Positions 55,903 through 64,000 of a stretch of DNA of 64,000 bases are shown here, piece by piece. The notes beneath the pieces were generated by a model, which was not told where the DNA came from, ran no database searches, and saw only the letters and a list, made by a program, of their open reading frames with translations. The position numbers and the translations under genes were made by a program. The stretch is taken from positions 2,480,001 to 2,544,000 of the forward strand of contig NZ_SZZN01000001.1 in the NCBI RefSeq assembly GCF_006125015.1, in the 5' to 3' direction. This DNA is from Roseovarius arcticus (GTDB lineage: Bacteria > Pseudomonadota > Alphaproteobacteria > Rhodobacterales > Rhodobacteraceae). Position 1 is the stretch's first letter, and the number at the start of each line of letters is the position of its first letter.

Positions 55903-56175
55903 CTAACCTTGCGTCTTCTGTAGCAAGACGATCAACTCAATGAACTTCTCACGCTGCTGTTGCGGATCGCCGCTGCCGATGGCGTCCTCGACGCAGTGAT
56001 GGGCGTGGTTCTCCAACACCATCCGTTCCACCCCCTTTAAGGCGGAGCGAACAGCCGCTGTCTGGGCCAGAATGTCGACGCAATAGCGATCCTCCTCGAC
56101 CATTCGGGCAATCCCTCGCACCTGGCCCTCCAACCGGGCAAGCCGATCAAGTGTGCGCTGCTTGTCCTGCTTCAT
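55903..56175 (-). CDS. csoR: CsoR/FrmR-family copper-sensing repressor
   Basis: 90 aa all-helical repressor from the ATG at 56175 behind GGGAG. The start [20 protein letters not shown] is the family hallmark. Cys32, His57 and Cys61 give the C-H-C set that binds Cu(I) in CsoR (RcnR and FrmR differ). Binding of copper releases it from DNA. Divergent from the DUF305 gene, with an operator-like palindrome between them; the copper genes that follow support the assignment. Confidence 0.85.
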   Translation of the reverse strand: MKQDKQRTLDRLARLEGQVRGIARMVEEDRYCVDILAQTAAVRSALKGVERMVLENHAHHCVEDAIGSGDPQQQREKFIELIVLLQKTQG

Positions 56176-56215
56176 GTCATCTCCCTGGAACCCATTCATC
56201 TCATCGGCGTTTATC

Positions 56216-56232
56216 ATACCTACGGGGGGTAT
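56216..56232. promoter_or_regulatory. CsoR-type operator
   Basis: ATACCTACGGGGGGTAT: inverted ATACC/GGTAT around a G-tract, the form of CsoR operators. It lies between the divergent repressor and DUF305 genes, 40 and 32 bp from the two starts, so it can regulate both. Confidence 0.72.
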
Positions 56233-56263
56233 ATATGCTCTAAAAAGGAAAGGTTCACCGATC

Positions 56264-56785
56264 ATGGCAAGAAATATGAACAGATACGAGAGCGGTGGCA
56301 TGGGATACAGTCGGTTCTTTGCGATGATCGTCACGTCGACGGTGGTGATGTTCGGGCTGATGTATCTTAACACTTACGCCTTGGACCACATCTTCTTTTC
56401 GCAGACGCGGATGTGGATGGCGCTCTACATGGGCGGGATCATGGCGATAATCATGCTCGCCTTCATGCTAGGCATGTATACAAATCGGGCGGCCAATATC
56501 GCGATCTTCGTTGGCGCACTTGTCGCATTCGTGGTCGGCGTCGGATTGGTCCGCACGCAGGCCACTGTCGGCGACGTGTCGTGGATGAAGGCGATGATAC
56601 CGCACCACTCCATCGCGATTCTGACCAGCGAACGTGCCGGCATTTCGGATCCGCGTGTGCGCGCTCTGGCCGATGCCATCATCGAAGCGCAGCGGGCCGA
56701 GATCGCCGAGATGAAGCTCTACATCGCCGATATTGAGGCGAACGGCGACGCGCCCGCGGGCACAGAACGTGATGAGCAATACTGA
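56264..56785 (+). CDS. DUF305 membrane protein
   Basis: 173 aa, ATG at 56264 after AAGGAAAGG. Three membrane helices ([54 protein letters not shown]) and then a DUF305 four-helix segment with [13 protein letters not shown] and [18 protein letters not shown]305 proteins are ferritin-like and often lie in copper-resistance clusters; the His pair and several Met could bind metal. Transcribed from the CsoR-controlled promoter with the next gene. Confidence 0.85.
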   Translation: MARNMNRYESGGMGYSRFFAMIVTSTVVMFGLMYLNTYALDHIFFSQTRMWMALYMGGIMAIIMLAFMLGMYTNRAANIAIFVGALVAFVVGVGLVRTQATVGDVSWMKAMIPHHSIAILTSERAGISDPRVRALADAIIEAQRAEIAEMKLYIADIEANGDAPAGTERDEQY

Positions 56786-56809
56786 CATTCGAACGATGGA
56801 GACGAACCC

Positions 56810-57625
56810 ATGACTACAACAGATATTATCGACGGCCCTGATACCGCCCGCGCCAAAAGCAAAGGCACCGAAAAGACCGCGTCGCTCTACCGGATGGCTA
56901 TGCCGGGGCATCTATGTCCGTTTGGGCTCAAGTCGAAGTCCATGCTCGAACGCAAAGGCTATGAGGTCGACGACAACCTTTTAACGACACGTGAGGAAGT
57001 CGATGCGTTCCAGGCCGCTCATGACGTCAAGACCACCCCCATCGCCTTCATCGATGGCGAGCAGATTGGCGGCTACACCGACCTGAAAAAACATTTCGGG
57101 TATCGCGTCCTCGGCAAGGACGACACCACCTACACACCAATCATCGCGATCTTCGGCTCGACCGCGTTGATGGCCTTGGCCGTTGTTCTGAACCTTTACG
57201 CTGGCTTCCCGGCATTGACCTTCTTGATGTGGTTCTTCGCGATCTCAATGGTTGCTCTCGCGATCCAGAAGTTACAGGACGTCGAAGCCTTCGTGAATGG
57301 GTTTCTGGGATACGATCTGCTGGCGCGGCGCTACGTGCCGTACGGCTATGCATACCCGTTCCTGGAGCTTTTCGCGGGTGTCGGTATGATGGCCCTGATC
57401 GGCACGGGCTCCGCGCTGATCTGGCTGGTCGCCCCGGTCGGCATCTTCATCGGCACCATCGGCGCAGTCAGCGTCATCAAGGCCGTCTACATCGAGAAAC
57501 GTGACCTCAAATGCGCTTGCGTCGGTGGCGGGTCGAACGTGCCGCTTGGAGTGATTTCTCTGAGCGAAAATCTGATCATGGCTGGAATGGGCATTTGGAT
57601 GTTGGGTATGTGGCTCTCGGCCTGA
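56810..57625 (+). CDS. Glutaredoxin-MauE fusion membrane protein
   Basis: 271 aa. The N-terminal ~100 residues are a glutaredoxin fold with MPGHLCPFGLKSKSMLERKG (single active-site Cys36, CPFG) and TTPIAFIDGEQIGGYTDLKK. The rest is a four-helix MauE/DoxX-type domain with CACVGGGSNVPLG, a second pair of Cys. Known combinations pass electrons or thiols across the membrane; this one may reduce copper-oxidised thiols. 24 bp after the DUF305 gene, so co-transcribed. Confidence 0.83.
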   Translation: MTTTDIIDGPDTARAKSKGTEKTASLYRMAMPGHLCPFGLKSKSMLERKGYEVDDNLLTTREEVDAFQAAHDVKTTPIAFIDGEQIGGYTDLKKHFGYRVLGKDDTTYTPIIAIFGSTALMALAVVLNLYAGFPALTFLMWFFAISMVALAIQKLQDVEAFVNGFLGYDLLARRYVPYGYAYPFLELFAGVGMMALIGTGSALIWLVAPVGIFIGTIGAVSVIKAVYIEKRDLKCACVGGGSNVPLGVISLSENLIMAGMGIWMLGMWLSA

Positions 57626-57968
57626 CCGCGCCAATCCTGCCGGATCACAAAGAAAGAGGTTTGTGACAAAGCCGCGCCTTTGCTTTCGACTAATAGTCAG
57701 CTTCCGAAGCATTTTTAAGTTCTTAGGTTCCGCCCTGAGACAAGTCTGGGTGTGACAGATACATTTTCGAACGGCTGTGACGTCCTAGCTCGCTGTGTCT
57801 ATTTCACAGAACTTTGGAAGGCCGCTTTTCGGTGCCTCAGACAAGTTCTTGACCGGATGCCCAGTCTTGGTGATCACCAGGTTCTCCGTAAGTGGAAGAG
57901 TGGTGGTGTCTAGGATGGTTCACGAACGGACATCTATGCTGGAAATGGGTCGGGATCGTTTGCCATGA
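57626..57968. other. Intergenic region, nothing recognised
   Basis: About 340 bp after the Grx-MauE stop. No gene, clear terminator or repeat was recognised. Confidence 0.4.
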
Positions 57969-58103
57969 TCAATCCGCCACTCGTGATCGCTCGGTGGGAT
58001 TTGGATCACTCGCCGAAGCATCTCCAAGCGTTTCCTCTTGCCTATGCAACTCTTCTTTCGGTTTTTCCGGGGGCTTCTTCTTGTCATCATCTGGCTTGGT
58101 CAC
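57969..58103 (-). CDS. Small charged protein (44 aa), GTG start
   Basis: GTG at 58103 with AGGAGA six bases upstream, TGA at 57969. Begins MTKPDDDKKKPPEKPKEELH: Lys, Pro, Glu and Asp rich and without hydrophobic residues, so likely disordered. It lies downstream of csbD in the same direction but behind a terminator, so it may have its own promoter. No known family. Confidence 0.45.
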   Translation of the reverse strand: MTKPDDDKKKPPEKPKEELHRQEETLGDASASDPNPTERSRVAD

Positions 58104-58146
58104 AATGATCTCCTGGCTCTCAAAATTTTGGGTGTTGATGGTAAAA

Positions 58147-58168
58147 AGGCCCAGTGCGAACTGGGCCT
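58147..58168 (-). terminator. Rho-independent terminator of csbD
   Basis: Perfect 9-bp stem AGGCCCAGT / ACTGGGCCT, loop GCGA; on the minus strand followed by TTTTT. It begins 13 bp after the csbD stop. Confidence 0.88.
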
Positions 58169-58180
58169 CTTTATCGGTGG

Positions 58181-58354
58181 TCAGTCCGACAACTTGTCTT
58201 TGGCGTCGCCGACACCCTTTTGGACCTTACCCTCGGCCTGATCGACTTGGCCATCGCGCTTCATCTTGTCGTCGCCGATAGCATCGCCAGTTTCTTCTTT
58301 GATCTTGCCGCCAACGTCCTTGGCCTTGCCTTTTACTTGATCTTCATTCGCCAT
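58181..58354 (-). CDS. csbD: CsbD-family stress protein
   Basis: 57 aa from the ATG at 58354 behind GGAGAT (two further in-frame ATGs lie just upstream). Starts MANEDQVKGKAKDVGGKIKE, the CsbD signature, and continues as a Lys/Asp/Gly-rich hydrophilic helix protein. Induced by general stress in many bacteria; molecular role unknown. Confidence 0.9.
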   Translation of the reverse strand: MANEDQVKGKAKDVGGKIKEETGDAIGDDKMKRDGQVDQAEGKVQKGVGDAKDKLSD

Positions 58355-58424
58355 TTTCATCTCCATGATTGAGTGATTGCTATGGCAACTCAACTTGTGG
58401 AACCTGTCGGGGTTCCCCACGAAA

Positions 58425-59627
58425 TCACGTGTCTTCCAAGATAAACAGGACACCCCGAACCAGATCGCGGCTGTCAGATCGCCCTCCGAGTGATCCTGCA
58501 AGCACGCCCATTGCCGCTAGAAAAAGGCTGAGTTTCAGATGATCGAGTGCGGTTGTAGCTTCTCCCGCACCGGGCCAGCTTTCCATTAACTGCTGGGGAA
58601 AAACGGTAAGAATGCCGAAATACATGAGGCCCCCGAAGAACATGAACATGACCAGAAGGGTCAGCAGCAGCGACAAGAAGGTCACGGCGATCGTGACGAC
58701 GCTGGATTCCGTAATCCGCCTGTCCCGACTGAGCAACGTGTTAAAGGCGAAAGCGCGATAAAGGACGAATACGGCCGCCGCCAGACTTATGATCGAGAAG
58801 AGGACAATCTGTGAAACTGTCACTGCATGGGCGACATCCCATGTCTCCGCGCTGAACAACAGAACGATGATCACCGACAGGGCCGCCGCCAGCATGGTTG
58901 GCATACGGGTAAGCAGGCGAAACGGGTTGGCGCGCATGACTGCCCGCGTGATCGCGCCCGCATCCTGAATAAGGATCCGGCAGGCGAACACCAGCTTACC
59001 GTCACGCGTGGAGCGTTCGTTGGCCTCCTGCGGCAACATGTGGGCGATCCGCTCCTGTTGTGCTTTGGTCAACTGCCTCATGTGATCAAGGTCCTCGACA
59101 CCTTCGAGCGGATACATGACGTTGGCAGGATCACGCTCGTGCTTGAGTGCAACCAGATGACCAAAGCTGTGCAGCATCAGCGTTGCCAGACGCGTCGCGG
59201 CCTTCTCAGGATCGGGTGCGTAGCCCCAGAACCCGGGGTCAAGGCGGCGCGTCGAGATGATTGCAATGTTCGTCAGCCGACTCGGCAACGCGAGCGTGTA
59301 GGCGAGTGACGAGGACGAGAGGTCAACCTCGGTGACGATCAGCAAGAACGGCAGATCGCGCTCCAGTTTCTCGGCAAGACCGACTTCCAAGAAATCGAGC
59401 GGCGCGTACTTACCGGCCCTTGGTGTCAAATGCGGTCCCGCAAAAGCGAGGGATTTAGTGCTCAGACGGGGCACATGCGCCAAAGCGGCCTCAAGTTTGA
59501 TAACGGAGCGCGCCACAACGTCGTGGAAGAGCTTCGCGTCCCGGCCTTCGACCTCCATTTTCATAACGCCGACGGTGAATGGCGAGTGACCTTCCTTGTG
59601 TGATTTTCTATCCTGATCAAAGTCCAT
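58425..59627 (-). CDS. Metzincin-like membrane protein lacking the catalytic Glu
   Basis: 400 aa from the ATG at 59627 behind AAGGAC. Residues ~20-200 form a domain like archaemetzincins: HSFGHLVALKH at 153-163 has the three zinc-ligand His of HExxHxxGxxH in exact spacing, and NVMYP (Met171) is the Met-turn. The general-base Glu is replaced by Ser154 and the Gly by Ala. Four or more membrane helices follow (MLAAALSVIIVLLFSAETW onward). It may bind zinc and a peptide without cutting it. No signal peptide precedes the domain, so its side of the membrane is unclear. Confidence 0.66.
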   Translation of the reverse strand: MDFDQDRKSHKEGHSPFTVGVMKMEVEGRDAKLFHDVVARSVIKLEAALAHVPRLSTKSLAFAGPHLTPRAGKYAPLDFLEVGLAEKLERDLPFLLIVTEVDLSSSSLAYTLALPSRLTNIAIISTRRLDPGFWGYAPDPEKAATRLATLMLHSFGHLVALKHERDPANVMYPLEGVEDLDHMRQLTKAQQERIAHMLPQEANERSTRDGKLVFACRILIQDAGAITRAVMRANPFRLLTRMPTMLAAALSVIIVLLFSAETWDVAHAVTVSQIVLFSIISLAAAVFVLYRAFAFNTLLSRDRRITESSVVTIAVTFLSLLLTLLVMFMFFGGLMYFGILTVFPQQLMESWPGAGEATTALDHLKLSLFLAAMGVLAGSLGGRSDSRDLVRGVLFILEDT

Positions 59628-59687
59628 CTCGTGTCCTTCGGCTCGCCAAATTAATGCTTCCATTTTCACTTCAGGTTCAGGAAGGAC

Positions 59688-60788
59688 CTACAATTTCGAA
59701 TGACCAAGCATATCGCGCGTCTTAACAATCGAATCTTCGATAAGCTTCTGTTCATCCTCAGAGATCGGTTCAGGCGTGCTGTTCAGCCTGTCGGCTATGC
59801 TGCTGTCGAGCCTGACCGTGGTGGCCATCGGAAAATGGTCCGACCCGATAAATGGGAGACGCTCTAATGACACAACGGCCACATCCTCCGTGACGAACAC
59901 CTGATCGATCGGAAAGCGCAGCCAGAATTTCTTGGCGTCAAAGCTGGAGAAGAAGCCGCGGCCGATCCGTGGATCAAGATATTGCCCGACATGTTTGAAT
60001 GTCCGCGATGTGTCCGACCAGGCGACATCGTTGAAATCACCTGCCGCGATCAAAGGAACGTCGGCCTTCCGAGCGAACCTTGCGGCATAATATATCTGAG
60101 CGTCCCGTTCTTTCGTGCTCTCTCCGGGGACCGGGGGACGCGGATGTAGGCCCACGAACCTGAACTTCGTGCCATTCGGGCCTTGCATCTGCGCAAAGAT
60201 GGAGGGCGTGTCCTCAGATGTCAGATAGACGATGCGCGCTTCGTTAACGTCGAGTCGTGTTGCGAAGACCATGCCGTAGTGGTCATCGCGCGGTTCGCGA
60301 ACCACAGTGCTATATTCGCCGAGGACAGGGGCAAGCGCCTCAAGCCAGATCTGATCAGTCTCCATCAAAAGAAGAATATCAGGATCGAATTTGGTGATGA
60401 TGTCAATAAGATCGCCGTGACGGTCGTTCTCCATAAGAACATTGGACGAAAGGATCCTAATGGACTCCTCACCGCCAGCTGCGAGCTCAAGGTCCGGTTT
60501 TGCGAGCATGGTATAGGGATAAACCCGCCAAGCCTGATAAAAACCAACCGCCATCATCAAGAGTGGGATGAGCACTCGACTAGGGCCGGAAATGAACAAA
60601 CCGATAACAAGAACGATCCCGGCCACCACAGCAATTTGGATGCGGGGAAAGTCCATCAACCGTATCCACCAGGTATTGGTGTTTACCATTGGTATGAACG
60701 TCACCAATACAAGGCCGATCGCTATGCACCATAGGAGCACTAGAAGAGACAAGTAGAAGAGGTGAACATACTTAACCGAGCCATCCAT
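59688..60788 (-). CDS. Membrane-anchored EEP (endonuclease/exonuclease/phosphatase) protein
   Basis: 366 aa. Three N-terminal membrane helices (YLSLLVLLWCIAIGLVLVTF and two more to about 85), then an EEP domain: ILSSNVLMEN, ILLLMETD with the metal-binding Glu, GLHPRPP, LIAAGDFNDVAWSD and IGSDHFPM with the catalytic Asp-His pair. Such proteins hydrolyse phosphodiesters or phospholipids. Start ATG at 60788 behind AGAAGG. Confidence 0.85.
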   Translation of the reverse strand: MDGSVKYVHLFYLSLLVLLWCIAIGLVLVTFIPMVNTNTWWIRLMDFPRIQIAVVAGIVLVIGLFISGPSRVLIPLLMMAVGFYQAWRVYPYTMLAKPDLELAAGGEESIRILSSNVLMENDRHGDLIDIITKFDPDILLLMETDQIWLEALAPVLGEYSTVVREPRDDHYGMVFATRLDVNEARIVYLTSEDTPSIFAQMQGPNGTKFRFVGLHPRPPVPGESTKERDAQIYYAARFARKADVPLIAAGDFNDVAWSDTSRTFKHVGQYLDPRIGRGFFSSFDAKKFWLRFPIDQVFVTEDVAVVSLERLPFIGSDHFPMATTVRLDSSIADRLNSTPEPISEDEQKLIEDSIVKTRDMLGHSKL

Positions 60789-60952
60789 GCCTTCTTATAG
60801 ATGTATTCGGTCGAAGAAGCCCATTGTTCAGATTGTGCTCATGGATCAGCTCTTCGAGAGCTTGGCATCCTTGCGGGGCACCACCGCGTGAGCCAAAGGA
60901 TACCAGGCACGGCCATCGCACTGAGGGAAGCCGCGCTTGTCCTCGTTGGTAA

Positions 60953-61393
60953 TTATTTGATGCCATTTTCCCGCTGCAACGCTCGCACGTAGGCGACGAC
61001 GTCCAACACGTCCTCTTGGGTGACTCCCTTCACGGCAGGCATGTTGCCGAATCTCCAGTGATGTGCGCGGACGCCGTTTTGCGCAGCAAGGACGAACGAC
61101 ATGTCGCCATGGTGGTTAGTCTCATAAATCTTGTGGACGAGCGGAGGTGCGACTCCCTGTTTTCCTTGCGCATTCTCTCCATGACAGGCTGCGCAAACAG
61201 CGTCGTAGGCTCGACTACCAATCTGTTCTTTTTGTGAGAAAGTTGCGGGCACCGATACAAAGGCAATCGCGTCACCGGGCAGCTCCGCAGGCTTTTCAGA
61301 GGCAGCTGGCCGCCCCTCATTTCCCGACTGCGTCAGATACCACGCACCTGCGACCAACGCGATCACGGCAAATACTATCGCTCCCCACTTCAT
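60953..61393 (-). CDS. Membrane-anchored cytochrome c
   Basis: 146 aa from the ATG at 61393. An N-terminal hydrophobic helix (AIVFAVIALVAGAWYL) serves as signal or anchor; heme site CAACH at 67-71; FGNMPAVKG supplies the axial Met. A class I small cytochrome, periplasm-facing. It stands between the EEP gene and the copper proteins, and may take electrons from the multicopper oxidase system or a related redox enzyme. Confidence 0.86.
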   Translation of the reverse strand: MKWGAIVFAVIALVAGAWYLTQSGNEGRPAASEKPAELPGDAIAFVSVPATFSQKEQIGSRAYDAVCAACHGENAQGKQGVAPPLVHKIYETNHHGDMSFVLAAQNGVRAHHWRFGNMPAVKGVTQEDVLDVVAYVRALQRENGIK

Positions 61394-61488
61394 TCTTGCG
61401 ACTCTTTCTTTTTTAGCTCTCGAATGTGAGTTCTCCCATGGCGGCAAATGGCGGAGGCGGCGATACGCATCGCCGCCTCCGCATTGCA

Positions 61489-62214
61489 TTATTTCATCTG
61501 AGTGACGGTCAGCTTGCCGTTGACGCGATCCGCGACAAATTCGATATCCTGACCTTCCGACATTTTAGCGATCGCTGCCTCGTCGGCGCGGAACACCATC
61601 GTCATTCCGGGCATATCGAGATTAACTAGCGGGCCGTGAATAATGGTCACCTTGCCCGCCTTGGCGTCGATCTTTTTGATCGTGCCGGTGGTGTATTCCA
61701 CATCGGCCTGCGCCATTTTATCTCCCACAGTGATTGGCCCGTGCATGCCGGATTCGTAATGGCCGGGAATCAAGCAGGCAAATTCGAACGTGCCTGCGTT
61801 TGAGAACGTCCACACCACTTCGCCGGAGGCGCCGACGTCGAGTCGGACAGAGTTGGGATCATCGTGCTCCATCTCCATCTTCGCCATCATTTCCTTGTGC
61901 GTCGCATTGCCCGTCATCGTATCGAGGACAAACTCATGCTCAGTTCCGCCCTCGTTGACGATATTAAACCGGATCGTTTCGCCCGTCTCGATTTCCAACT
62001 TGCGCGGCTCGAACAGCATTTCGCCGTCATCGGTCTCGCTCATTGAGACGTCAATGGTGCGGTCGACCTTGGCGGGATCACCCGGCATGCCGATCAACAT
62101 CACGGCTTGACCCTCGGCCTTGTCCGTATCATGTCCGCCATCGTGGCTACCCGAGGCAAAAACTGGAGCCGCCAAGGTGATCGTCAGCGCAGTTGTCAAA
62201 AGTAGATTCTTCAT
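61489..62214 (-). CDS. Periplasmic cupredoxin-CusF fusion
   Basis: 241 aa from the ATG at 62214 behind AAAGGAA. Signal peptide (LLLTTALTITLAAPVFA), a His/Asp-rich segment (SGSHDGGHDTD), a cupredoxin domain with EFACLIPGHYESGM (Cys, His and Met of a type 1 copper site; the first His lies in GGTEHEF), and a C-terminal CusF-like domain (HGPLVNLDMPGMTMVFR, with the Met pair and Trp position occupied by Phe). Likely collects periplasmic copper and hands it to an exporter or oxidase. Confidence 0.87.
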   Translation of the reverse strand: MKNLLLTTALTITLAAPVFASGSHDGGHDTDKAEGQAVMLIGMPGDPAKVDRTIDVSMSETDDGEMLFEPRKLEIETGETIRFNIVNEGGTEHEFVLDTMTGNATHKEMMAKMEMEHDDPNSVRLDVGASGEVVWTFSNAGTFEFACLIPGHYESGMHGPITVGDKMAQADVEYTTGTIKKIDAKAGKVTIIHGPLVNLDMPGMTMVFRADEAAIAKMSEGQDIEFVADRVNGKLTVTQMK

Positions 62215-62260
62215 CAGTATTTCCTTTGGATTTTGTTGAGGAATTGGATCAAATGGCCAG

Positions 62261-63619
62261 TCAGCCATTCGAAGTTGGTTTGGGTGTAAGAATGGTTTGG
62301 GGGCTGTCGTTAGAGGCAAATTCAGGCAACTCGCCTGTCCATTCATAGGCCTGTTCGCCCGGAGGGTTCTTGTACCAGCCGGGATCGGCGTAATCGTCTG
62401 CGTCAATGCCATCCCTCACCTTCACGACAGAAAACATGCCGCCCATTTCGATCGGTCCGTATGGCCCCCAGCCGGTCATCATCGGCACAGTGTTATCAGG
62501 CAGCGGCATTTCCATTTTACCCATATCCGCCATACCCGCCGTACCCATCGGCATGTATTCAGGTTGGAACTGCCGGATCTTCTGCGTGAGTGGCTTCTTG
62601 TTCACGCCAATGAAGGTAGGCACATCATGGCCCATGGCGTTCATCGTATGATGCGATTTATGGCAGTGGATCGCCCAGTCGCCCAGATGGTCGGCGGTGA
62701 ACTCATAGGCCCGCATGGCCCCCACTGGGATATCGACGCTGACCTCGGGCCACTGCGCGGCCTCCGGCACCCAGCCGCCATCTGTGCAGGTGACCTTGAA
62801 GTCATAGCCATGCATGTGGATTGGGTGGTTTGTCATCGTCAGGTTCCCGACGCGGACGCGCACCTTGTCGCCCTTGTTTACGACCAGCGGGTCGATGTCG
62901 GGAAAGATCCGGCTGTTCCATGTCCAGAGGTTGAAGTCCGTCATCGTCATGATGCGCGGGACATATGTCCCCGGATCGATGTCAAAGGCGTTCAGCATAA
63001 TCAGGAAATCACGGTCGACCGGCATAAAGGTCGGGTCTTTAGGATGAACCACAAACATGCCCATCATTCCCATCGCCATCTGCACCATCTCATCCGCGTG
63101 CGGGTGATACATAAACGTGCCGGACTTGATCAAATCAAACTCGTAAACGTAGGTTTTTCCCGGCGGAATGCCGGGATGGCTGAGGCCACCAACACCGTCC
63201 ATGCCTGAGGGCAGGATCATGCCATGCCAATGCACGGTGGTGTGCTCCGGCAATTTGTTGGTGACGTAAATACGCACGCGGTCGCCTTCCACGGCCTCGA
63301 TCGTCGGGCCGGTCGATTGGCCATTGTAGCCCCAAAGATGTGCGATCATGCCATCGGCAAGTTCGCGCTCCACCGGTTCCGCGACGAGGTGGAATTCCTT
63401 GATTCCATTGTTCATTCGGTGTGGCAGCGTCCATCCATTCAGCGTCACGACCGGATTGTAGTCAGGTCCCGACGCCGGACGCGGCGAGATCGACGTTGCT
63501 GCGCTATCCCTCTGGGCGGCGTCAGGTAGACCCATATTCGTGGTCTTGCTCCATGCTTGGGACGAGACAAACGCTGCTCCTGCGGCGCCGGCCCCGAGTA
63601 ATTGACGTCTATTCAACAT
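62261..63619 (-). CDS. Multicopper oxidase (Tat-exported)
   Basis: 452 aa from the ATG at 63619 behind AAGGA. Tat signal NRRQLLGAGAAGAAFVSS, then cupredoxin domains with the four copper motifs: HWHGMILP, HPHADEM, HPIHMHGYDF and HCHKSHHTMNAMGHD. Met-rich end (MPMGTAGMADMGKMEMPLP) as in CueO/CopA. The HCHxxHH sequence is less usual than the standard HCHxxxH. Oxidises Cu(I) to the less toxic Cu(II) in the periplasm. Co-directional with the cupredoxin and TolC genes. Confidence 0.9.
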   Translation of the reverse strand: MLNRRQLLGAGAAGAAFVSSQAWSKTTNMGLPDAAQRDSAATSISPRPASGPDYNPVVTLNGWTLPHRMNNGIKEFHLVAEPVERELADGMIAHLWGYNGQSTGPTIEAVEGDRVRIYVTNKLPEHTTVHWHGMILPSGMDGVGGLSHPGIPPGKTYVYEFDLIKSGTFMYHPHADEMVQMAMGMMGMFVVHPKDPTFMPVDRDFLIMLNAFDIDPGTYVPRIMTMTDFNLWTWNSRIFPDIDPLVVNKGDKVRVRVGNLTMTNHPIHMHGYDFKVTCTDGGWVPEAAQWPEVSVDIPVGAMRAYEFTADHLGDWAIHCHKSHHTMNAMGHDVPTFIGVNKKPLTQKIRQFQPEYMPMGTAGMADMGKMEMPLPDNTVPMMTGWGPYGPIEMGGMFSVVKVRDGIDADDYADPGWYKNPPGEQAYEWTGELPEFASNDSPQTILTPKPTSNG

Positions 63620-63630
63620 GTCATATCCTT

Positions 63631-64000
63631 TCAGTGTCCTGCGCCGCCACTAGCGGCAAGTGTTGCACCCATCCCACTGGCACCGCCGCTGCCTGCGCCG
63701 CCGCCGTAGATCGCGGCGGTCAGATTAGCCTGAGCCATAAAGAATTCGCGTTTTGCGTTCGCAGACTCGAGTGATGCACCGAGTTTTTCGCGCACATCGG
63801 TCAGCAACTCGAAGGTGTTGGTGATCATGCCGTTGTAAGACAGCAGACCCTCTTCCTCGACGGTCTGGCGCAACGGCACCAGAACGTCGCGATAGTGCCG
63901 CGCGATCTTGTAGGAGGCCTGATAGGCAGTCTCAGCGCCGCGTGCTTCGGAGCGGACATTTACCGCCTTTTCGGCAAGGACATTGGCCGCCTGTAGGTAT
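63631..64000 (-). CDS. TolC/CusC-family outer-membrane channel, C-terminal part
   Basis: The frame is open to the window edge, so the gene starts outside. It reads LAEKAVNVRSEARGAETAYQ, YKIARHYRDVLVPLRQTVEE and GMITNTFELLTDVREKLGAS, the helical repeat of an outer-membrane efflux protein, and ends in a Gly/Ala-rich tail. 11 bp before the multicopper oxidase gene, so co-transcribed: probably the outer-membrane part of a copper exporter. Confidence 0.82.
   Translation of the reverse strand, partial: YLQAANVLAEKAVNVRSEARGAETAYQASYKIARHYRDVLVPLRQTVEEEGLLSYNGMITNTFELLTDVREKLGASLESANAKREFFMAQANLTAAIYGGGAGSGGASGMGATLAASGGAGH

Noticed and set aside
62297..63208. A 303-codon open frame on the plus strand
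   Set aside because: Fully antisense to the multicopper oxidase; the His-rich composition mirrors the copper motifs on the other strand.
1..64000. CRISPR arrays, rRNA and tRNA genes
   Set aside because: No regularly spaced repeats and no cloverleaf-like sequence were seen; the tRNA-end-like word at 24030 has no tRNA body beside it.

Overview
The window looks like chromosomal DNA of a marine Rhodobacteraceae/Roseobacter-type alphaproteobacterium. This is judged from GC-rich coding, the character of the proteins (propionyl-CoA ligase PrpE, malic enzyme MaeB with a phosphotransacetylase-like tail, a phasin and PHB-type esterase, SPOR and H-NS proteins) and the many Roseobacter-like integrase and recombinase remnants. 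The genus cannot be fixed from sequence alone. No tRNA, rRNA or CRISPR array was seen.

Region 1 (about 1-16.4 kb) is ordinary core metabolism: three PLP aminotransferases (two co-directional, the third convergent with interlocked stop codons), a tyrosine-phosphatase-like protein, a GAPDH, an MHYT-GGDEF-EAL cyclic-di-GMP protein, a membrane protein resembling a catalytically dead M48 peptidase, a SPOR protein, upp, maeB and prpE. A 23-codon gene with its own terminator lies between maeB and prpE.

Region 2 (16.4-24.2 kb) is an island. An integrase is cut off after residue 289 by an IS21 element; on the other side of the IS a different, divergent gene is cut off after 30 codons. Beyond it lies an intact, co-oriented three-gene cluster (20209-23644): a helical protein with an OB-like C-terminus, a very acidic small protein, and a protein with tRNA-guanine-transglycosylase (TGT/DpdA)-like motifs. 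This is my best candidate for an undescribed system.

Region 3 (24.2-38.1 kb) is a catabolic module: a livKGFHM-type ABC importer, a LysR regulator, and a divergent five-gene operon coding for a CoA-transferase, both subunits of an N,N-dimethylformamidase-like enzyme, an NTF2-fold protein and an aldehyde dehydrogenase. It suggests uptake and hydrolysis of an N-substituted amide. It ends in an integrase remnant, an IS3-family element and the C-terminal part of a large serine recombinase. Similar GGTTGC...GCAACC hairpins lie at both edges (24030 and 38089), possibly attachment-site copies.

Region 4 (38.1-55.9 kb) is a patchwork of real genes (PHB esterase, phasin, AraC regulator, K+ channel, SleB hydrolase, cyclase, DUF2061 protein, Bcr/CflA efflux pump, H-NS, a dipeptide-type binding protein, an antitoxin without a toxin) and visibly broken ones (rhomboid, cupin, GNAT, Dpp-type ATPase, PRC-barrel), with an IS1182-type insertion.

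Region 5 (55.9-64 kb) is a copper/redox-stress cluster: CsoR-like repressor and its operator, a DUF305 membrane protein, a glutaredoxin-MauE fusion, CsbD, a metzincin-like membrane protein lacking the catalytic Glu, an EEP-family protein, a cytochrome c, a cupredoxin-CusF fusion, a multicopper oxidase and the C-terminus of a TolC-type channel that runs off the window.
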